In this document: one piece after another, positions 25,038-33,227 of the stretch
Numbering within the stretch: the first letter of the stretch is position 1
Layout of the letters: every line of letters begins with the position of its first letter
NCBI RefSeq assembly: GCF_001297065.1
Contig: NZ_LHOX01000004.1
Span: forward strand, 1-64,000
Origin: Enterococcus sp. RIT-PI-f
GTDB lineage: Bacteria; Bacillota; Bacilli; Lactobacillales; Enterococcaceae
DNA: 64,000 nucleotides
Direction: 5' to 3'
Made by a program: the position numbers and the translations under genes
Notes under the pieces: model-generated
The model's database searches: none
What the model was told of the DNA's origin: nothing
The model's input: only the letters and a program-made list of their open reading frames with translations

Positions 25038-25211
25038 TTACCAATCACTAGGATTCCACAGCTTGCCATCCAATTCACCTTGCTTGGATGTGATACGCTG
25101 TTCCTGCTCTTGGAGTATGACGGCCAGCTCTTGCAAGAGGGCTTTTTCGTGATAATCTTTGGTTTCATTGCTGCTGTCATTAATCAGTCTTTCGATCCAT
25201 GGTTCAATCAA
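25038..25211 (-). CDS. 57-residue protein coupled to the upstream reductase gene
   Basis: This short frame runs from TTG 25211 to TAA. GGAGG lies 7 nt before the TTG, and TTG overlaps the TGA of the preceding gene as TTGA, the typical arrangement for translational coupling. The product begins MIEPWIERLINDSSNE, is acidic and looks helical, and ends LWNPSDW. I do not recognise it. A bidirectional terminator follows directly. Coding status rests on RBS, coupling and sensible composition. Confidence 0.6.
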   Translation of the reverse strand: MIEPWIERLINDSSNETKDYHEKALLQELAVILQEQEQRITSKQGELDGKLWNPSDW

Positions 25212-25864
25212 AATGGTTCCTCCAAACTATTCAAAGCATCAGTTAAATCTTCGATCAGCTCGCGATTTTCTTCCAATCGTGTCAACAAAGGCGCGAGTTG
25301 AGGCTTGGTTTCAACGCGCGTTCGCAGTTGATCTGCAAACCAACGTTGTTTTTGATCAAAGGAGAAAGGGGAAGGCATGGTGAGTAATTGTTGATAATCC
25401 ACCACGAACTTTCGCTTTTGGTTTTCTGTTTTATACATGAACTGGTCTAAAATAATCAAAGGCAGCACCGTCATCTGGTATTTTTGAGCCATTCTCAATT
25501 GTGGCCGCAAGAGTTCATTGAAGCTGATTTGTTCTTGTCCCCCCAATTGAAATTCTTTTGCCGCCACACCTGTCGAAATGGCAAATCCGATTTCTTTGCC
25601 GCTCAAAAAGGGTTCCGCCTCTGCCCAAATTTGATCGATCCACGCTTTTAATTTAGCAGGAACGCTATACCAATACAATGGAAATTGTAAAATCAATCGG
25701 TCGCAATCTGATAGTCGTGTCAGTTCATCTTCAGTAACGAAATGATCCAATGTGTCAAGAAAATGGAGCGTGACTCCGGGGATTTTGGCACTTTCAGTGA
25801 AAAATCGTTGCGACAGCGACTGCTGATAGTTTGGGTGGCTCGCGATGACCAACGTGTTTGTCAT
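25208..25864 (-). CDS. Flavodoxin-fold NAD(P)H oxidoreductase (KefF/MdaB-like)
   Basis: The 218-residue protein opens TNTLVIASHPNYQQSLSQRF, the FMN phosphate-binding start of the NQO1/KefF/MdaB family, and has LILQFPLYWYSVPAKLKAWIDQ, the family's flavin-binding segment. It probably reduces quinones or similar electrophiles with NAD(P)H. The start at 25864 has AAAGGA about 11 nt upstream; two further upstream ATGs lack one. It is coupled to the 57-residue gene downstream. Confidence 0.87.
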   Translation of the reverse strand: MTNTLVIASHPNYQQSLSQRFFTESAKIPGVTLHFLDTLDHFVTEDELTRLSDCDRLILQFPLYWYSVPAKLKAWIDQIWAEAEPFLSGKEIGFAISTGVAAKEFQLGGQEQISFNELLRPQLRMAQKYQMTVLPLIILDQFMYKTENQKRKFVVDYQQLLTMPSPFSFDQKQRWFADQLRTRVETKPQLAPLLTRLEENRELIEDLTDALNSLEEPF

Positions 25865-25998
25865 AAAATCATTCATCCTTTCACTATAGATGTACCACAA
25901 ATTCAGCCAAAGGGAAACTACTCTGCTTTTTTTTAGGTTGATTTAAGTTGGATGAGGTATGATCAAACAAACACACACATATGAAGGAGCCATGTATC

Positions 25999-26196
25999 AT
26001 GAATAAACGCAATCGAGTTTTGATCAAAGTCATAGCGCTACTGGTTTGGCTTATTGCCATTGGGATCGCACTAGTGGAAAAAGGCTCGGCAAGGAAAAAG
26101 CCCCGTCAATTGGCCAACAACAGGATCAGCAGGCTCATGGATGAAGATGGACAAGAATTTACAGTCAAGCGGAATCGATCTGTCGATCAAGGCTGA
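25999..26196 (+). CDS. Small single-pass membrane protein
   Basis: The 65-residue protein has a basic N-terminus, one membrane helix (about 8-27) and a basic cytoplasmic-type tail. AAGGAG is 9 nt before ATG 25999. I recognise no family. Divergent from the reductase gene, with about 130 bp of shared promoter region. Confidence 0.6.
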   Translation: MNKRNRVLIKVIALLVWLIAIGIALVEKGSARKKPRQLANNRISRLMDEDGQEFTVKRNRSVDQG

Positions 26197-26224
26197 TAAA
26201 ATTGTTTGCAGCACATATGGATAG

Positions 26225-26252
26225 TTGTACATTTCTTTGACACAGGTATAAT
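26225..26252 (+). promoter_or_regulatory. Promoter of the RpiR-type regulator
   Basis: TTGTAC (26225-26230) and a perfect TATAAT (26247-26252) are 16 bp apart. The expected start site near 26259 is only about 5 nt before ATG 26264. Confidence 0.7.
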
Positions 26253-26263
26253 AAGAGTATCAA

Positions 26264-27076
26264 ATGAAATGGACCGATGAGATGAATCATTTATATAAAC
26301 AAATTCAGTATCAAATCCCCAAATTGAATCGTGTTGAAAAAAATGTACTTGACTACTGTTTGAATGCGTCGACAGTTGTTTCAGAAATGACTGCGACCCA
26401 ATTGGCGCTACAAACTTTCACCAGTCAAGCGACAGTTTCTCGTATGGCAAAGAAACTGGGCTTTGCAGGTTTTCAAGAATTTAAATTTGCCTTGAAAAAT
26501 CAGCAATCAGCGGCACATATCGAAGGTGAGAGAAGCCAACCCTTTGCCTTAGTACAGCTGATCCAGCAAATGGTTGATGATTTTACCCGTTCGATGCAGG
26601 GAATTGATCCAAAGAACATCCAATCTGCCGCTAGATTGTTGGAAAAAGCCAAACGGGTCGAATTTTTCGCGTTGGGTCAGAGTATGCCAGTGGCGTTATC
26701 CGCAAGTAGAAAATTACGATTTCTGGGGAAACCTGTAGGCGCCGCAACTGATTGGGATGAGCTTTTTGCTGTCAGTAATCATCTGACAAGTAATGATTTA
26801 GCTGTCTTTATCAGTTTGAGTGGTGAAACGATTGGTTTGTTAGATTATGCAGATCGTTTGAATGCCTGCCAAGTGCCGATCATAGCTTTCACTGGCGTAA
26901 ATGGCAGTTCCTTGACAGAAAGGGCTACATTGTCTTTTACATCCGAAAGTAGTTCGATCTACACCCATGATATCGACTTAAGCCCTCGCGTTTCTTTGGC
27001 AGGGATCGTGGATGTTTTGTTGATCCAATTTGCCAATCAATCTCAAATTGAGAAGAATAGTCATTCTGATTTTTGA
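26264..27076 (+). CDS. RpiR/MurR-family transcriptional regulator
   Basis: The 270-residue protein has an N-terminal HTH_6 domain (about 7-80, with ATQLALQTFTSQATVSRMAKKLGF) and a SIS sugar-phosphate-binding domain (about 110-250, with VEFFALGQSMP and VFISLSGETIG). Such regulators sense phosphosugars. The start is uncertain: ATG 26264 would be nearly leaderless, while ATG 26282 gives the usual family N-terminus but has no proper RBS. It lies in front of a MalX-like PTS gene and a MalY-like gene, which it probably controls. Confidence 0.87.
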   Translation: MKWTDEMNHLYKQIQYQIPKLNRVEKNVLDYCLNASTVVSEMTATQLALQTFTSQATVSRMAKKLGFAGFQEFKFALKNQQSAAHIEGERSQPFALVQLIQQMVDDFTRSMQGIDPKNIQSAARLLEKAKRVEFFALGQSMPVALSASRKLRFLGKPVGAATDWDELFAVSNHLTSNDLAVFISLSGETIGLLDYADRLNACQVPIIAFTGVNGSSLTERATLSFTSESSSIYTHDIDLSPRVSLAGIVDVLLIQFANQSQIEKNSHSDF

Positions 27077-27096
27077 ATGGCTATTCTTCTTTTTTG
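27053..27096 (+). terminator. Rho-independent terminator overlapping the rpiR-type gene
   Basis: AAGAATAGTCATTC (27053-27066) pairs with GAATGGCTATTCTT (27075-27088) and is followed by CTTTTTT. The left arm lies within the last codons of the gene. Confidence 0.82.
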
Positions 27097-27116
27097 CTGG
27101 ACCTTGTTTCGCTTCG

Positions 27117-27130
27117 TGATATCGTTTACA
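27117..27130 (+). promoter_or_regulatory. Possible cre (CcpA) site
   Basis: TGATATCGTTTACA fits the catabolite-responsive element consensus TGWAARCGYTWNCA with two mismatches. It lies 40 bp before the PTS gene, where CcpA control would be expected. Confidence 0.45.
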
Positions 27131-27170
27131 TTTTCATTGTAAGGAAATAAGAAACTAGGAGGAAATAAGC

Positions 27171-28736
27171 ATGCAAAAAGCAAAAAAAGCCAGTTGGATG
27201 GAAATATTTCAAGGATTAGGGAAAACATTCATGCTGCCGGTAGCATTGCTCGCGTTTATGGGGTTATTTTTAGGTATCGGAAGTGCCTTTTCTTCTGATG
27301 CCACTATTGATGCATTTCCGGTTTTAGGTGCTGGATGGTTGCAAGTGATCTTTCGATTTATGTCTACCATCGGTGGATTCGCATTCAGCTATCTGCCAGT
27401 CATGTTCGCGATGGCGATCCCATTAGGCTTAGCGCGTAAAGAAAAAGGGGTAGCCGCTTTTTCAGGGTTTGTTGGTTATGTAGTTATGCATTTATCAATC
27501 AATTTTTATTTACAAGAAACCAACCAGCTTGCTAGTACAGAATTGCTGAGAGAAGCGGGCCAAGAAATGGTCTTTGGGATCCAGACATTATCAATGGGGG
27601 TTTTAGGTGGAATTATTGCAGGCCTTATCGTATATAAACTGCATATGAAATTTTATCATTTTCAATTGCCTGATAGTTTTGCATTCTTTTCTGGTGCCCG
27701 TTTTGTACCGATCGTCACTTCAATGACTCTGGCAATAACAGGTGTCGTGATCCCTATGATTTGGCCTGTGTTTGCGTTTGTTATTACTGCGATTGGCAAT
27801 CTGATCCAGCAGGCAGGTCCATTTGGTCCGTTTCTGTTCGGTTCTGGTGAGCGCTTGCTTCTGCCTTTTGGGTTGCATCATATCTTGGTATCAATGATTC
27901 GCTTTACTGAGGCTGGGGGCAGTCAGATCGTTGATGGTCAGCAAGTTTTTGGTGCGTTGAATATCTTTTATGCAGAATTACAAAATGGGTTAAGTATCTC
28001 GCCAAGCGCGACAGCATTCTTGTCACAGGGGAAAATGCCAACATTTATGTTTGGTCTACCAGCTGCAGCGTTGGCAATGTATCAAACAGCCAAACCGCAA
28101 AATCGGCATAAAATCAAAGGCTTGCTGATCTCAGGTGTGATCGCAACTTTTGTCACCGGGATCACCGAGCCCATCGAGTTTCTATTCTTGTTCATCAGTC
28201 CGTTATTGTGGATTTTCCATGTGATCATGACGGGGGCTGGGTTTATGGTGATGAGTCTCTTAGGTGTGACGATAGGCAATACGGATGGCGGTATCCTAGA
28301 TTTCATTATTTTTGGTGTCATGCAAGGAACTGATACTAAATGGTGGATGGTCTTAATCGTGGGTGCTTGCTGGTTTGCCCTTTACTATGTTGTGTTCAAG
28401 ACCGTTATCTTACGTAAAGATTTGAAAACACCTGGGCGTGAAGAGACTGAACCCGAAGACATGACGTATTCCGACGAAGAATTGAAACATGATACCAAAG
28501 GCGGTTTTGATGCGCCGGGGATACTACATGCACTTGGCGGTGCAGAAAATATCGAATCTTTGGATAATTGTATTACCCGTCTGCGATTAGTCGTCAAGGA
28601 TGGGACGATCATTGATGATGCGCGCTTGAAGAAATTAGGTGCTCTAGGTGTTGTGCATCTGAATGATACCAATATCCAAGTAATTATTGGTACGAAAGTA
28701 ACCACAGTAAGAAACCAATTGGATGCCATCTTGTAG
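27171..28736 (+). CDS. PTS enzyme IICB, MalX-like glucose/maltose type
   Basis: The 521-residue protein has an N-terminal IIC membrane domain (about 10-420, with the segment GITEPIEFLFLFISP typical of the glucose family) and a C-terminal IIB domain whose phospho-cysteine is Cys467 in SLDNCITRLRL. There is no IIA domain, so a separate IIA must serve it. The neighbours, an RpiR-type regulator and a MalY-like aminotransferase, match the E. coli malX-malY pairing. AGGAGGAAA precedes the ATG. Confidence 0.9.
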   Translation: MQKAKKASWMEIFQGLGKTFMLPVALLAFMGLFLGIGSAFSSDATIDAFPVLGAGWLQVIFRFMSTIGGFAFSYLPVMFAMAIPLGLARKEKGVAAFSGFVGYVVMHLSINFYLQETNQLASTELLREAGQEMVFGIQTLSMGVLGGIIAGLIVYKLHMKFYHFQLPDSFAFFSGARFVPIVTSMTLAITGVVIPMIWPVFAFVITAIGNLIQQAGPFGPFLFGSGERLLLPFGLHHILVSMIRFTEAGGSQIVDGQQVFGALNIFYAELQNGLSISPSATAFLSQGKMPTFMFGLPAAALAMYQTAKPQNRHKIKGLLISGVIATFVTGITEPIEFLFLFISPLLWIFHVIMTGAGFMVMSLLGVTIGNTDGGILDFIIFGVMQGTDTKWWMVLIVGACWFALYYVVFKTVILRKDLKTPGREETEPEDMTYSDEELKHDTKGGFDAPGILHALGGAENIESLDNCITRLRLVVKDGTIIDDARLKKLGALGVVHLNDTNIQVIIGTKVTTVRNQLDAIL

Positions 28737-28757
28737 GTGGCTAGAGGAGCAGATGTT

Positions 28758-29918
28758 ATGTTTTTTGATGAAGAGATAGATCGCAGAGGAACCCATTGCA
28801 CGCAATGGGACTATATCGAAGATCGCTTTGGTCAAAAAGATTTATTGCCTTTTACGATTTCGGATACTGATTTTAAGGTGCCAAGTGTGGTTGAAAAGGC
28901 ACTGATCAAACGCATGCAGCATCCAGTCTATGGGTATACACGTTGGAACCATACTGATTTCAAACAATCAGTATATCTTTGGTACCAGAAGCGATTTGCG
29001 ACTTCGATCAGTGAAGACTGGTTGGTTTATAGTCCATCAGTGATATACAGTATCAAACAATTGATAGATATTTTAACAGTTGCGGGGGATGGCGTGATCA
29101 TTCAGACACCAGCTTATGATGCATTTTTTCATTTGATCACCAGTAATGACCGCCTGCTAGTTGACAATCCACTCCTATACCAAGACGGAAATTATCAGAT
29201 CAATCTGACTGAACTTGCACAGTTGATGGCTCAGCCAAATAATAAAGTTTTACTGTTATGCAGTCCGCATAATCCCACCGGCCGTGTGTGGAAGAAAGAA
29301 GAGTTAAGTGCGATCTTGCAGCTGGCCGATCAGCATGGTGTATTTGTTATCTCAGACGAAATCCATATGGATATATTAAGGCAGGGGCAAGTTCATGTGC
29401 CGCTAATTCAGTTGGCTGATCAAAATATTGCGGTCGTGACATCGGGAAGCAAAACGTTCAATTTTCCTGGCTTGATTTATTCCTATGGACTGATCCCTAA
29501 TCAAAACATCAGAGATAAATTCATCAAGCAAATGAAAGAAGCTAACGGCTTGAGTTCCACTAGTATTTTTGGCTTGACGGCGACGATTGCTGCGTATCAA
29601 GAAGGCGATACATGGGTCGATGCACTAAACCTTTATCTTGATCAGAATATATCTTTTGTAAAAAACTACTTGCAAAAGTATCATAGCGACATCAAGATAG
29701 TGAATAGTCAAGCAACATATTTGATGTGGTTGGATTGCTCAAAGCTGGGATTTTCAATGTCTGAGATCCAAGATCGTTTGATCAATCAAGGGAAAATTGC
29801 GATCATGGATGGGGCAGTTTATGGAGAATCGGGAAAGCAATTTTTGCGTTTGAATATTGGTTGTCCTCGATCAAAACTCGAAGAAGGAATGGCCCGGTTG
29901 ACAAAAAGTCTGCAGTAG
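28758..29918 (+). CDS. MalY/PatB-type PLP C-S lyase/aminotransferase
   Basis: This 386-residue fold-type I PLP enzyme has the MalY/PatB features: the start RRGTHCTQWDY, SPHNPTGRVW, VISDEIHMDI and the PLP lysine in TSGSKTFNFPGL. Members cleave cystathionine or cysteine conjugates; E. coli MalY also binds the maltose activator. ATG 28758 is 8 nt behind GAGGAG and the gene follows the PTS gene by 21 bp. Whether it moonlights as a regulator is unknown. Confidence 0.9.
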   Translation: MFFDEEIDRRGTHCTQWDYIEDRFGQKDLLPFTISDTDFKVPSVVEKALIKRMQHPVYGYTRWNHTDFKQSVYLWYQKRFATSISEDWLVYSPSVIYSIKQLIDILTVAGDGVIIQTPAYDAFFHLITSNDRLLVDNPLLYQDGNYQINLTELAQLMAQPNNKVLLLCSPHNPTGRVWKKEELSAILQLADQHGVFVISDEIHMDILRQGQVHVPLIQLADQNIAVVTSGSKTFNFPGLIYSYGLIPNQNIRDKFIKQMKEANGLSSTSIFGLTATIAAYQEGDTWVDALNLYLDQNISFVKNYLQKYHSDIKIVNSQATYLMWLDCSKLGFSMSEIQDRLINQGKIAIMDGAVYGESGKQFLRLNIGCPRSKLEEGMARLTKSLQ

Positions 29919-29933
29919 TAATGATTCATCAAC

Positions 29934-29996
29934 AAAAACCGTTCACGCAAGAAGAAATCCTGTTTTCTTCCCACTTGCGCAAGCGGTTTTTGTTTT
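29934..29996 (+). terminator. Long bidirectional terminator hairpin
   Basis: AAAAACCG (29934-29941) pairs with CGGTTTTT (29984-29991), enclosing CGCAAG with CTTGCG and GAAGAAA with TTTTCTTC. It has A and T runs at both ends and can stop transcripts from the malY-like gene and from the convergent 53-residue gene. Confidence 0.82.
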
Positions 29997-30156
29997 ATTT
30001 TGATCGTGCATGTACAGGGGGCGCAGGAGCGTTTTCAACGACATGGAGAAAACCATCACGGTCTTGGATGATCAAAATCGATCGATGGTCATAGCGGGTG
30101 ATGATCTCACCTTTGATCAATTCGTTGGTAATGGTCCGATACTTGTGTGTTTGCAT
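29995..30156 (-). CDS. 53-residue protein of unknown function
   Basis: The frame begins at ATG 30156 with GGAGG exactly 7 nt upstream, and ends at a TAA next to the shared terminator. The product starts MQTHKYRTITNELIKGEI and has an alternating hydrophobic pattern (RSILIIQDRDGFLHVVEN) that looks like a small beta-rich fold. I know no family for it. The ideal RBS and terminator make it a likely real gene. Confidence 0.6.
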   Translation of the reverse strand: MQTHKYRTITNELIKGEIITRYDHRSILIIQDRDGFLHVVENAPAPPVHARSK

Positions 30157-30180
30157 AGTCATTCCTCCCAACAGTTCCTT

Positions 30181-30207
30181 GTTCCTTCACTTTTTTAGTG
30201 GAGGAAC
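30181..30207 (-). promoter_or_regulatory. Hairpin in the leader of the 53-residue gene
   Basis: GTTCCTTCACT (30181-30191) pairs with AGTGGAGGAAC (30197-30207), with one G-T pair. On the minus strand it lies 25 nt before the start codon in the untranslated leader. It is not a terminator for that strand since no T run follows. Confidence 0.4.
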
Positions 30208-30273
30208 AGGTAACTTCATGATAAAGGATGAATGTATGGTTCAAAACAATTTTAGGTAAAATTTGTGTGAATA

Positions 30274-31674
30274 CTAGTCAGCCAAATTAAAGCGCAACGT
30301 CATTTTTTGACTTCCTGATTCAACCATTTTGCCCAAAAGAACAGTTGCTTGTTCCATGTAGTAATCCGCCATTTGTGCATTGGCCTTTTCTAAAAGCATT
30401 GCAGGCTGATCCTGATCAAGCCATGCTTGATCCGTTTGGTGTTGGATGCGGCGGCTATGAGCCATCGTATCTAACTCAAATCTCGCTGCTAGATCACTAT
30501 AACGGTCATAGTCGCTATCACCAATCAATGCAAGGGTCCGACTTAACCAGTAATGATTCAAAGGATCATAGACTTTCGTCGTATCTCGATAAGCAGCAGG
30601 TGTATCCGTGATATGGCTATAAAAAGGAACAACCCCATTGAACGTATTTGGTCCAAAAGCCAACCAATGGATTCCTGCAAGTTCAGGCGCGATATTGTTT
30701 CTGATTTGCAAAATATGAATCTGCTGGTTTCGGTTGAGCGCGATGGAACGAAATTGTTTTTTCTCTTCTTCTGTGCCGGTACCATATGGGTCGAAAGGTG
30801 TATCTTGAAAATGACTGCTTAACGCCCATTTGACATCTTCAATCGTTAGCTTTCGTTTGGGATAACACAAGAAAGGCAATTCATGATCGATTGGCTCGGA
30901 CTCTGTTCCACTGAAATGTTTTTGGATATACCAAGCACGAGGATTATTATACCGTGTATCTTTCTCAGTAGCACTGCCGAAAATATGACGTAGATTGACA
31001 CCTTCAAAATCGGGATTCAAGTGGTGTTTGTCGATCATCTCTGGCAATCCTGCGGCGTATAAGACGTGATCAGCGTCAAAATCAAAGTGGTCGATATTCA
31101 AGCGATTCGGCGCGACGACATAGGCATCGTCAGGAATACGGATAGCCGCCCAGTGATGGCCACCAATGGTTTCCATGTACCAGACTTCATCCTGATCGGA
31201 AAAGGCAATACCATTAGACTCGTAGGTACCATATTGTGCGAGTAATTTACCTAAGCGCAAAACACCTTCTCGAGCGGAATGAATATACGGTAAGACGATA
31301 CTGACAAAATCCGCTTCGCCGATGCCGGTGGATACAAAAGGATCGATTGCTAAGACCCGGGAATTGGTGGTAATGGTTTCTGTGCCGGTCATTGCCACAT
31401 TCGCGGCATTGATTCCTGATGCCGCCCATACGCCTTGTGCAGGATCTGCTTCAGGTGTCGAAGTATAGCGCATTGGATCATTCGGTAATGCAACCGTACA
31501 GTCACTTAAAACGGCATAAAATGACGTGCGTTGTTGTTCAGGGGTGATCACCACAAATTTTTGCGGCTCTGATCCACTGCCGGAATCTTCATTACGGGCG
31601 ATCATCGTTGATCCATCATTGGTGGCTTTTTTTCCCACCAAGATCGTGGTGCAAGAGGCTGTTTTTCTTTTCAT
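30274..31674 (-). CDS. pepD: C69-family dipeptidase
   Basis: The 466-residue Ntn-hydrolase has the PepD pattern: nucleophile Cys8 in SCTTILVGKKATNDGSTMIARNEDSG (split here for reference to residues 7-32) and length typical of PepDA of lactobacilli. It hydrolyses a broad range of dipeptides in the cytoplasm. AAGGAG precedes ATG 31674. It is a single-gene unit. Confidence 0.92.
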   Translation of the reverse strand: MKRKTASCTTILVGKKATNDGSTMIARNEDSGSGSEPQKFVVITPEQQRTSFYAVLSDCTVALPNDPMRYTSTPEADPAQGVWAASGINAANVAMTGTETITTNSRVLAIDPFVSTGIGEADFVSIVLPYIHSAREGVLRLGKLLAQYGTYESNGIAFSDQDEVWYMETIGGHHWAAIRIPDDAYVVAPNRLNIDHFDFDADHVLYAAGLPEMIDKHHLNPDFEGVNLRHIFGSATEKDTRYNNPRAWYIQKHFSGTESEPIDHELPFLCYPKRKLTIEDVKWALSSHFQDTPFDPYGTGTEEEKKQFRSIALNRNQQIHILQIRNNIAPELAGIHWLAFGPNTFNGVVPFYSHITDTPAAYRDTTKVYDPLNHYWLSRTLALIGDSDYDRYSDLAARFELDTMAHSRRIQHQTDQAWLDQDQPAMLLEKANAQMADYYMEQATVLLGKMVESGSQKMTLRFNLAD

Positions 31675-31772
31675 ACTTGTTCTCCTTACTTGTTCCCATA
31701 TTTATCATGTCTTTTAGAATTGATGTTAGTATAACGATTGTTTCTGCTATTTACAATGGCAAACCATCTACT

Positions 31773-31800
31773 TTGCAAAAACCATCGAATTTTCTATACT
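31773..31800 (+). promoter_or_regulatory. Promoter of the lipoprotein/ECF unit
   Basis: TTGCAA (31773-31778) and TATACT (31795-31800) are 16 bp apart and are followed directly by a tandem repeat that covers the expected start site. Confidence 0.6.
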
Positions 31801-31802
31801 TA

Positions 31803-31832
31803 TTTAGTACAATATAGTTTAGTACAATATAG
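31803..31832 (+). repeat. Perfect 15-bp tandem duplication near the start site
   Basis: TTTAGTACAATATAG occurs twice in a row (31803-31817 and 31818-31832). Each copy contains TACAAT, a possible -10 element, so the duplication may create extra start sites or an operator pair. Confidence 0.85.
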
Positions 31833-31860
31833 GCATAACAAAAAGAAACGAGGAGAACAA

Positions 31861-32292
31861 ATGAAACAAAAAATGAGATTAAAATGGATGGTCAGCTATG
31901 CAATCGTTATGAGTATTTTATTGGTGGGCTGTGCGAAACCAAGTATTGATGGCACCGACACAACAACGGAAGCTTCATCAGCTGAAAAATCAGCGACCCA
32001 ACGGAGTGCCGAGATTTCTTTTGTCAACAATACCGATGAAGAAGCGTCTTCTTTAACAGATAAAACTGTGACCTTTGATGAGGGAACAACGCTGATGTCG
32101 ATCATGAAAGACAATTTTGATTTGGTAGAGGATCAGGGCATGATCACCAGTATTGATGGCCTGGCCCAAGATGAAAGCAACGGCTATTACTGGACTTACA
32201 CGATCAATGATGAAATGATCAATACAGGCGCCAATGATACCTTCTTAGGGGAAAACGACAAAGTGGTTTTTACCTATGAAAAATTCGAATAA
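31861..32292 (+). CDS. DUF4430 domain lipoprotein
   Basis: The 143-residue protein has a lipoprotein signal with lipobox LVGC (Cys24), a Ser/Thr-rich linker and a C-terminal DUF4430-like domain (GTTLMSIMKDNFDLVED ... NGYYWTYTINDEMINTGANDTFL). This domain is found in cobalamin-carrier proteins and in bacterial vitamin-uptake loci. GAGGAG precedes ATG 31861. It overlaps the next gene by 17 nt, an ECF S component, so it may deliver ligand to it. Confidence 0.85.
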   Translation: MKQKMRLKWMVSYAIVMSILLVGCAKPSIDGTDTTTEASSAEKSATQRSAEISFVNNTDEEASSLTDKTVTFDEGTTLMSIMKDNFDLVEDQGMITSIDGLAQDESNGYYWTYTINDEMINTGANDTFLGENDKVVFTYEKFE

Positions 32293-32818
32293 ACAAGCAT
32301 TTCTTCCCGTGCGGGAACTGGCATTTCTTAGTTTATTCACGGCTGCTGCAGTGGTCGGACGGACTTTGCTGCATCCATTGCCGAACGTACAGCCAATGAC
32401 AGTGATTTTCTTATTGATCGTTTTGTCATTGGGATTCAGTCGTGGCATGATCGTGGCGATCCTTTCACTGGTCATTACCAATCTGTATATGGGGATGGGT
32501 CTGTGGACGGTCATGCAAATCATTAGTTATGCCGTCGTTTTAGCTGTACAAGCAGTGCTTTGTTTGTCTCGCAGCTATCGGCAAACTAAGCTCTTGCAAT
32601 TGTTGTACAGCATCAGTGCAGGATTTCTGTATGGGTGGGTGATTTCATGGTTAAGTGTTCAGTGGTATCAGCTGCCTCATTTTTGGCCTTATTACATACA
32701 AGGGCTCAGTTTTGATGCTTTGCATGCTTTTGGCAACGGTGCGTTTTATGTTTTATTGGCACCAGTATTCAGCCAACTGATCCAGCGTTTTTATCCTAAA
32801 AAAGACAAGATCAGCTGA
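32276..32818 (+). CDS. ECF transporter S component
   Basis: The 180-residue membrane protein has six predicted helices and the S-component style start (ELAFLSLFTAAAVVGRTLLHPLPNVQPMT). S components bind a vitamin and work with a shared EcfA/A'/T module coded elsewhere. The partner lipoprotein with a DUF4430 domain hints at cobalamin or another corrinoid, but no B12 riboswitch is in sight. ATG 32276 lies within the lipoprotein gene and has only a weak RBS, which suggests coupling. Confidence 0.82.
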   Translation: MKNSNKQAFLPVRELAFLSLFTAAAVVGRTLLHPLPNVQPMTVIFLLIVLSLGFSRGMIVAILSLVITNLYMGMGLWTVMQIISYAVVLAVQAVLCLSRSYRQTKLLQLLYSISAGFLYGWVISWLSVQWYQLPHFWPYYIQGLSFDALHAFGNGAFYVLLAPVFSQLIQRFYPKKDKIS

Positions 32819-32831
32819 TCTTGTCTTTTTC
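32800..32831 (+). terminator. Rho-independent terminator overlapping the stop codon
   Basis: The sequence 32801-32828 is a perfect 28-bp palindrome (AAAGACAAGATCAG and its complement) followed by T residues; the gene's TGA lies in its centre. Confidence 0.82.
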
Positions 32832-32843
32832 TATGGTGTTACA

Positions 32844-33035
32844 TTATACAATCAATTTTTCTTCTTGTGCAACTAGATCGCACAGTTTTGCGACGCCGGT
32901 CTCACCAGTTTCTTTGATGCAAACAGTAGCTGTATTTGTAAGGACATGTAAGACTTGAACTTCCACTAAATCTGGTTGTCCAATGACTTTTGCCCAATAA
33001 TCAATGCTTAGATCTAACTGTGATTCATTCATCAT
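32844..33035 (-). CDS. Small protein of unknown function
   Basis: This is a 63-residue acidic soluble protein with two cysteines, beginning MMNESQLDLSIDYWAKVI. GAGG lies 5 nt before ATG 33035 and 8 nt before ATG 33032, so either could be used. I do not recognise a family; the sequence alternates as in a small beta barrel. Confidence 0.6.
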   Translation of the reverse strand: MMNESQLDLSIDYWAKVIGQPDLVEVQVLHVLTNTATVCIKETGETGVAKLCDLVAQEEKLIV

Positions 33036-33227
33036 GCACACCTCATTCTATTCAATTTAGCAATAGAATATCGGAAAGAATGATGAAAGTAAAGGATTTC
33101 ACCTTGAATAGCATAATAAATGTTATTTTCACTTTATGATACTTATGTGAAAAAAACCACAGGCATATTATTATCAGATTTTATCAGTGGCGCGTATGCT
33201 GATACTAAGTGAAAGGGGTTGCTGAAC

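Noticed and set aside
27125-27153. Promoter TTTACA/TAAGAA before the PTS gene
   Set aside because: The -10 is poor and the start site would fall on the ribosome binding site, leaving no room for a leader; only the cre-like site is listed.
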